This document shows, one piece after another, positions 61,222-64,000 of a stretch of 64,000 bases of DNA (position 1 is its first letter; each line of letters opens with the position of its first letter). The DNA comes from Lachnospiraceae bacterium (GTDB taxonomy: Bacteria; Bacillota; Clostridia; Lachnospirales; Lachnospiraceae), in NCBI GenBank assembly GCA_015057555.1, contig SVEC01000010.1, positions 32,472 to 96,471 on the forward strand, in the 5' to 3' direction. The notes beneath the pieces were generated by a model. The model was not told the DNA's origin. It was given only the letters and a program-made list of their open reading frames with translations, and searched no databases. Both the position numbers and the translations under genes were made by a program.

Positions 61222-61347
61222 GCCATGCGCAGATGAGCCGAATATGACTGTCAGGTGCTTGCACATGATCAGGCATATTTGAGCGAAGATGCATAGGTTG
61301 AACGCCGCGACAACGAACAAGCGCAAGCTTGTGAGTGTCGGCATGGC
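61222..61347 (+). ncRNA. Structured element Z (CUUG-hairpin family), copy 2
   Basis: P1 GCCATGC (61222-61228) with GCATGGC (61341-61347); 12-nt spacer; P2 61241-61246 with 61274-61279, a 1x1 mismatch, 61248-61250 with 61270-61272, a 1-nt 3' bulge, 61251-61257 with 61262-61268 (one mismatch), CTTG cap. ATAGG lies 13 nt after P2. P3 ACAAGC (61317-61322) with GCTTGT (61327-61332), extended by CGACA (61308-61312) with TGTCG (61336-61340). It is homologous to element X by structure. Confidence 0.6.
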
Positions 61348-61480
61348 ATAGCAGGGCAAGGAGTTCCAGTAAATATTCTTCCCCAATTTGGGCACTTCTT
61401 GGGCACCTCGGGCACTTCTACTACTCTACTATTACTTTATAATAGGAAGAAACTGTTTTTTAGATATGTTCTTATCACAG

Positions 61481-61513
61481 AAAAAAGGCAGCAATCATTT
61501 TTTGATTACTACC
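61481..61513 (-). terminator. Terminator after the zinc-ribbon membrane protein gene
   Basis: Stem 61487-61497 with 61503-61513 (G-U pairs allowed), then six T on the minus strand. Confidence 0.88.
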
Positions 61514-61531
61514 TTAACTCCGTGTAATTCA

Positions 61532-62185
61532 CTATGGTCTTCCACCTTGACACTTTGGACATTTCCTCAACCACACATCATGTCCATTTGCATGATATTT
61601 ATGTCCGCATCCCAAGCACTCCATATCGTAAAACCACTGTCCATTACCTGTTCCTGGAATATCTGTCTTTCCATTATTTCTTTGGTTATTTTTATTTATA
61701 TATCCTATTTCCGTTGATTTTAATGAGTTAAATTTTTCTTCATTAGTGTTCATAACATCCTCCTCATTGTCTGTTTTATTATTCACTCTGGTAACATTCA
61801 TTTTTAACCCCATCCTAGATACGGCATTTTTAAACTCTAATAATTTCTCTTCTGTAAATTGTGGGGCAAAATCAAATTTTATCATTCCACCCTCATAATC
61901 AACTTCAACATTAGTAGCTCCAGCATCTTTGACCATATTCTCTAACTCTTTTATACCTCGTCTCATACTATACCATTTCTTGAATATATTGAGCAAAAGG
62001 GCTATCGCTCCTATAATAAGAGCAATTCCTACCATCATAATAATATCTTGCCAATATTTTATAACAAAGAACAATCCTATTCCGAATATAAGAGTATATC
62101 CTATACACTCATGTTCATATCTAACTTTATTAATTTGCCACTGTTTATAATGTTCATATGAGCGTTCTCTTTCTTTATCCGTCAT
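61532..62185 (-). CDS. Two-helix membrane protein with C-terminal zinc ribbon
   Basis: Protein of 217 residues. A charged N-terminus (1-27), two membrane helices (28-68), a coiled segment with a small alpha/beta part (75-130), an Asn/Lys-rich linker and a C-terminal ribbon with CLGCGHKYH and CPKCQGG (about 188-213). I do not recognise a named family. AAGGAGG precedes the ATG. It sits in the accessory zone beyond the tRNA array next to a broken defence gene, so its role could relate to DNA or stress, but nothing shows that. Confidence 0.7.
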   Translation of the reverse strand: MTDKERERSYEHYKQWQINKVRYEHECIGYTLIFGIGLFFVIKYWQDIIMMVGIALIIGAIALLLNIFKKWYSMRRGIKELENMVKDAGATNVEVDYEGGMIKFDFAPQFTEEKLLEFKNAVSRMGLKMNVTRVNNKTDNEEDVMNTNEEKFNSLKSTEIGYINKNNQRNNGKTDIPGTGNGQWFYDMECLGCGHKYHANGHDVWLRKCPKCQGGRP

Positions 62186-62271
62186 AGAATCCTCCTTCTA
62201 AAATATTTATTTTGCTTCATACATTCAGAAGTATAAACTGAAAGTAATTGAAGTAATATCATTCGGTAACT

Positions 62272-62818
62272 TTAAAATGTACTCTTTTCTTCTAATAATT
62301 TAGATAATTCAATTAAATTATCATAATGATACATTTCTATTCCTTGTTCTTTTATTTGGTGCTTCTAACTCTACAAATACAAATTCATATCCTCCTGAAT
62401 TTTTTCCTACAATCAAATAATCTGCACAATATGTTCCATTACCAATAGAAAACTCTGGAAAAATATATGTTTCATGATGTCCAAAATTTTTGTAAGTTAA
62501 TAACGAACCAATAATGTATTGTGCTGGTTTATGATTAATAAAATTTAAAATATCCCTTTCCTTTGAATTATGATTATGCACAATATCTGCAAATTCTTCT
62601 GTAAGTTCATTCATTTTTCCAGACTTTTTCCAATCAAACAACTCAATATGGTTGTTTGGAAATAAGCTTTTGTAATGTCTAACAGCTTCCGGATACTTGA
62701 AATATAGATTTTTTCTACCTATACCCATTCCCACTTTTTCTTGTTCCAAAATCTGTTCATATTCTTTTATTTCAGATTCAGTTGGTTCTTTACAATAATC
62801 TCTTTGATATAATTTCAT
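62272..62818 (-). pseudogene. Broken Shedu-type (DUF4263) defence gene
   Basis: The readable frame (62321-62818, 165 residues) has the N-terminal part of a Shedu protein and the start of its nuclease-like domain: SKERDILNFINHKP, FPEFSIGNGTYCADYLIV and VFVELEAPNK. It then runs into unrelated residues and stops. In the +1 frame the DNA at once encodes KEQGIEMYHYDNLIELSKLL and a stop at 62272, which resembles the C-terminal end of such proteins. The middle of the domain is therefore deleted, with a frame change at about 62345-62355. Only a weak AAGGG site precedes the ATG. The remnant is unlikely to be active. Confidence 0.7.
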
Positions 62819-62992
62819 AAGTCAATTCCCTTAATTCTACTTCATAAGAGAATTATACTCACAGAACATACAAAAATCAAGTTTCATGCAATCCAAATCA
62901 TATACCCACACAAAATCATATGTACACAGGAACTGTACCTGTTACCCACACCCTTCTTATATGCACTATATTCTACATTTTTCGACATAATA

Positions 62993-63035
62993 AAAGCTCT
63001 TGAAGTGTCGAAAAAGTACCCAACACTCCAGAGCT
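62993..63035 (-). terminator. Terminator after the Fic gene
   Basis: Stem 62995-63008 with 63023-63035 including G-U pairs, 14-nt loop, then four T on the minus strand, 19 bp after the stop. Confidence 0.7.
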
Positions 63036-63053
63036 CTACTTACAACAATTATC

Positions 63054-64000
63054 TCATCCAATCTTAGAAAGAATATCCTTTTCATTGCGCTTTGCAAATT
63101 CACTTAACGAGTATGAACGTATTCTTTCTTTTACAATATTAGGGATTAAAAAACCATTACTAGTAAGTTTAGCACACCTATTGATAATTGTTTTATTTGT
63201 TACCCCAACCAATTTACTTACATCAATTGGTGTAAATTCTAACAACCTCTTTTTCAAAAGGAATCTCAATAACTCTTTCTCCTTTGTATTCAAATATGAT
63301 AAGCTACCATCCAAATCATCTGCTTGAGCACCCTTGGATAGTTCGCATACCTTTTTTGAATACAACTCAACCATGCGCAGAAAATAATTGATCCAAATCT
63401 CTGGATGTGGAGGATTTTCTCTACCTGAATAATATAGTGCCGGAAGACCCATTTGAAGCGATTCATAATACTCATCAGAATCATAAGCAAAATATTCTTC
63501 TAAAGAACCAATTCCATTAAATCCATAACCATATAAATCTAAAATATATCCCGACATAAGTCTAGCTGTTCGTCCATTACCATCTTCAAATGGATGAATA
63601 GTAACTAATTGATAGTGAACTACCGCTGCAATGATGAGTGGGTGGTCATCTGTTATATTCACATATTCCACTAATTCATCCAACAAACTAGGTATATCTG
63701 AATATTCGGGCGGAATATAATCCGGAGCACCTGTAGTTGCGTCATAAACCGCAAAAAGTACACCTGGAGGCATTGGGCCTCTAAGGCCAATTTTTTCTTT
63801 TGATGCCCCTTTTTCAACCAACGCCTGCACTTCAAGTATCATATCTTTTGAAAAAGCTTCTTTTTTCTTCAGCTTTTCCTCAAGCAGATTCAATGCCAGA
63901 AAATAATTTCTAATTTCTTGCTCGGGTTTCAAAAAATGCTTATGCTCATCTCTCTCAATAACCTCATCTGCCTGTTTTTCCGTAAGGGGATTACCCTCAA
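63054..64000 (-). CDS. Fic family protein (5'-truncated by window edge)
   Basis: The frame is open to base 64000, so the N-terminus lies outside; 315 residues are visible. The first residues, EGNPLTEKQADEVIERD, are the end of the inhibitory helix motif (S/T)xxxE(G/N) of class II Fic proteins. The Fic core has HPFEDGNGRTAR, with His, Asp/Glu and Arg intact for AMP transfer. A C-terminal winged-helix part (about 245-315, LVGVTNKTIINRCAKL) is typical of Fic proteins with a DNA-binding tail. It would modify Tyr, Ser or Thr of a target protein with AMP; the target is unknown. A TTG at 63932 is internal and not the start. Confidence 0.92.
   Translation of the reverse strand, partial: EGNPLTEKQADEVIERDEHKHFLKPEQEIRNYFLALNLLEEKLKKKEAFSKDMILEVQALVEKGASKEKIGLRGPMPPGVLFAVYDATTGAPDYIPPEYSDIPSLLDELVEYVNITDDHPLIIAAVVHYQLVTIHPFEDGNGRTARLMSGYILDLYGYGFNGIGSLEEYFAYDSDEYYESLQMGLPALYYSGRENPPHPEIWINYFLRMVELYSKKVCELSKGAQADDLDGSLSYLNTKEKELLRFLLKKRLLEFTPIDVSKLVGVTNKTIINRCAKLTSNGFLIPNIVKERIRSYSLSEFAKRNEKDILSKIG

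Larger units (their letters stand above)
61017..61531. other. Gene-free 515-bp stretch rich in hairpins
   Basis: It holds, in order, insertion Y with two GC-rich hairpins, the 3' tRNA-Leu repeat, a second terminator, two short palindromes (61158-61177 and 61181-61195), structured element Z, three GGGCAC units (about 61389-61418) and the terminator of the minus-strand gene at 61532. No frame here looks coding. GC content is higher than in the surrounding DNA. Confidence 0.7.

Noticed and set aside
61150..61395. Minus-strand frame of 81 residues across element Z
   Set aside because: It runs through hairpins and repeats, has no ribosome site and no protein-like composition.
61389..61418. Three GGGCAC units resembling a short direct-repeat array
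   Set aside because: Only three units with unequal spacing and no conserved spacers; not a CRISPR array.
63932..63932. TTG as start of the Fic gene
   Set aside because: The frame continues upstream to the window edge with family-typical residues, so this codon is internal.

Overview
The window is an AT-rich chromosomal segment of a Clostridia-type Firmicute, very probably a butyrate-forming Lachnospiraceae such as Butyrivibrio or Pseudobutyrivibrio. The grounds are the gene order thl-crt-hbd-bcd-etfB-etfA, an alpha/beta small acid-soluble spore protein, the rho-rpmE-yqhQ-prmC-prfA and tig-clpP-clpX-engB blocks typical of Clostridia, several Lachnospiraceae-style uncharacterised families, strong AGGAGG ribosome sites and Gram-positive sorting signals. 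The genus is inference. Almost every gene lies on the minus strand. I see no rRNA, CRISPR array, transposase or prophage.

Layout. 1-5.2 kb: an acyltransferase cut by the window edge, a C_GCAxxG_C_C redox protein, an ECF sigma/anti-sigma pair, a metallophosphoesterase and PnuC. 5.3-14.7 kb: translation and proteostasis core (prfA, prmC, yqhQ, rpmE, rho, DUF4364, engB, clpX, clpP, tig). 14.9-21.1 kb: a spore protein and a 1965-residue cell-wall adhesin. 21.5-27.9 kb: luxS-mtnN for S-adenosylhomocysteine recycling, then a hybrid histidine kinase followed by a translationally coupled set of little-known genes. 28.2-34.3 kb: the complete acetyl-CoA to butyryl-CoA pathway with its electron-transfer flavoprotein, behind a good promoter. 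34.4-44.1 kb: radical-SAM YgiQ, MreB, a 1025-residue Lys/Ala/Glu-rich protein with a degenerate AAA domain, an acidic repeat protein and a YbjQ/zinc-ribbon protein. 44.3-48.2 kb: folA-thyA, two coupled XRE regulators, a SprA-like protein, queH and a small orphan protein. 48.2-53.3 kb: membrane proteins, an NfnAB-like transhydrogenase, a GNAT protein and ispF. 53.5-58.6 kb: a Gly/Ser/His-rich membrane protein and a thioester/VaFE-type sortase-anchored adhesin with a partner. 58.7-64 kb: nine tRNA genes in two transcripts, then an accessory zone with small structured insertions, a zinc-ribbon membrane protein, a broken Shedu gene and a Fic gene cut by the right edge.

How the genes connect. The butyrate operon consumes NADH and reduced ferredoxin pools that the NfnAB-like enzyme can exchange with NADPH. 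thyA and folA form a dTMP/folate pair, and luxS and mtnN are successive steps of one pathway. The two large wall proteins face the outside.

The most unusual signal is around tRNA-Leu (60.7-61.35 kb). Two copies of a roughly 125-nt element share the same architecture: an outer stem, a long hairpin capped by CUUG, an ATAGG block at the same offset, and a short second hairpin. Their sequences differ largely by base changes that keep pairing. The tRNA-Leu gene between them has its 5' 19 nt repeated upstream of one element and its 3' 15 nt repeated downstream of another small insertion. This looks like a family of structured RNA or mobile elements using the tRNA gene as a target, and I do not recognise it.
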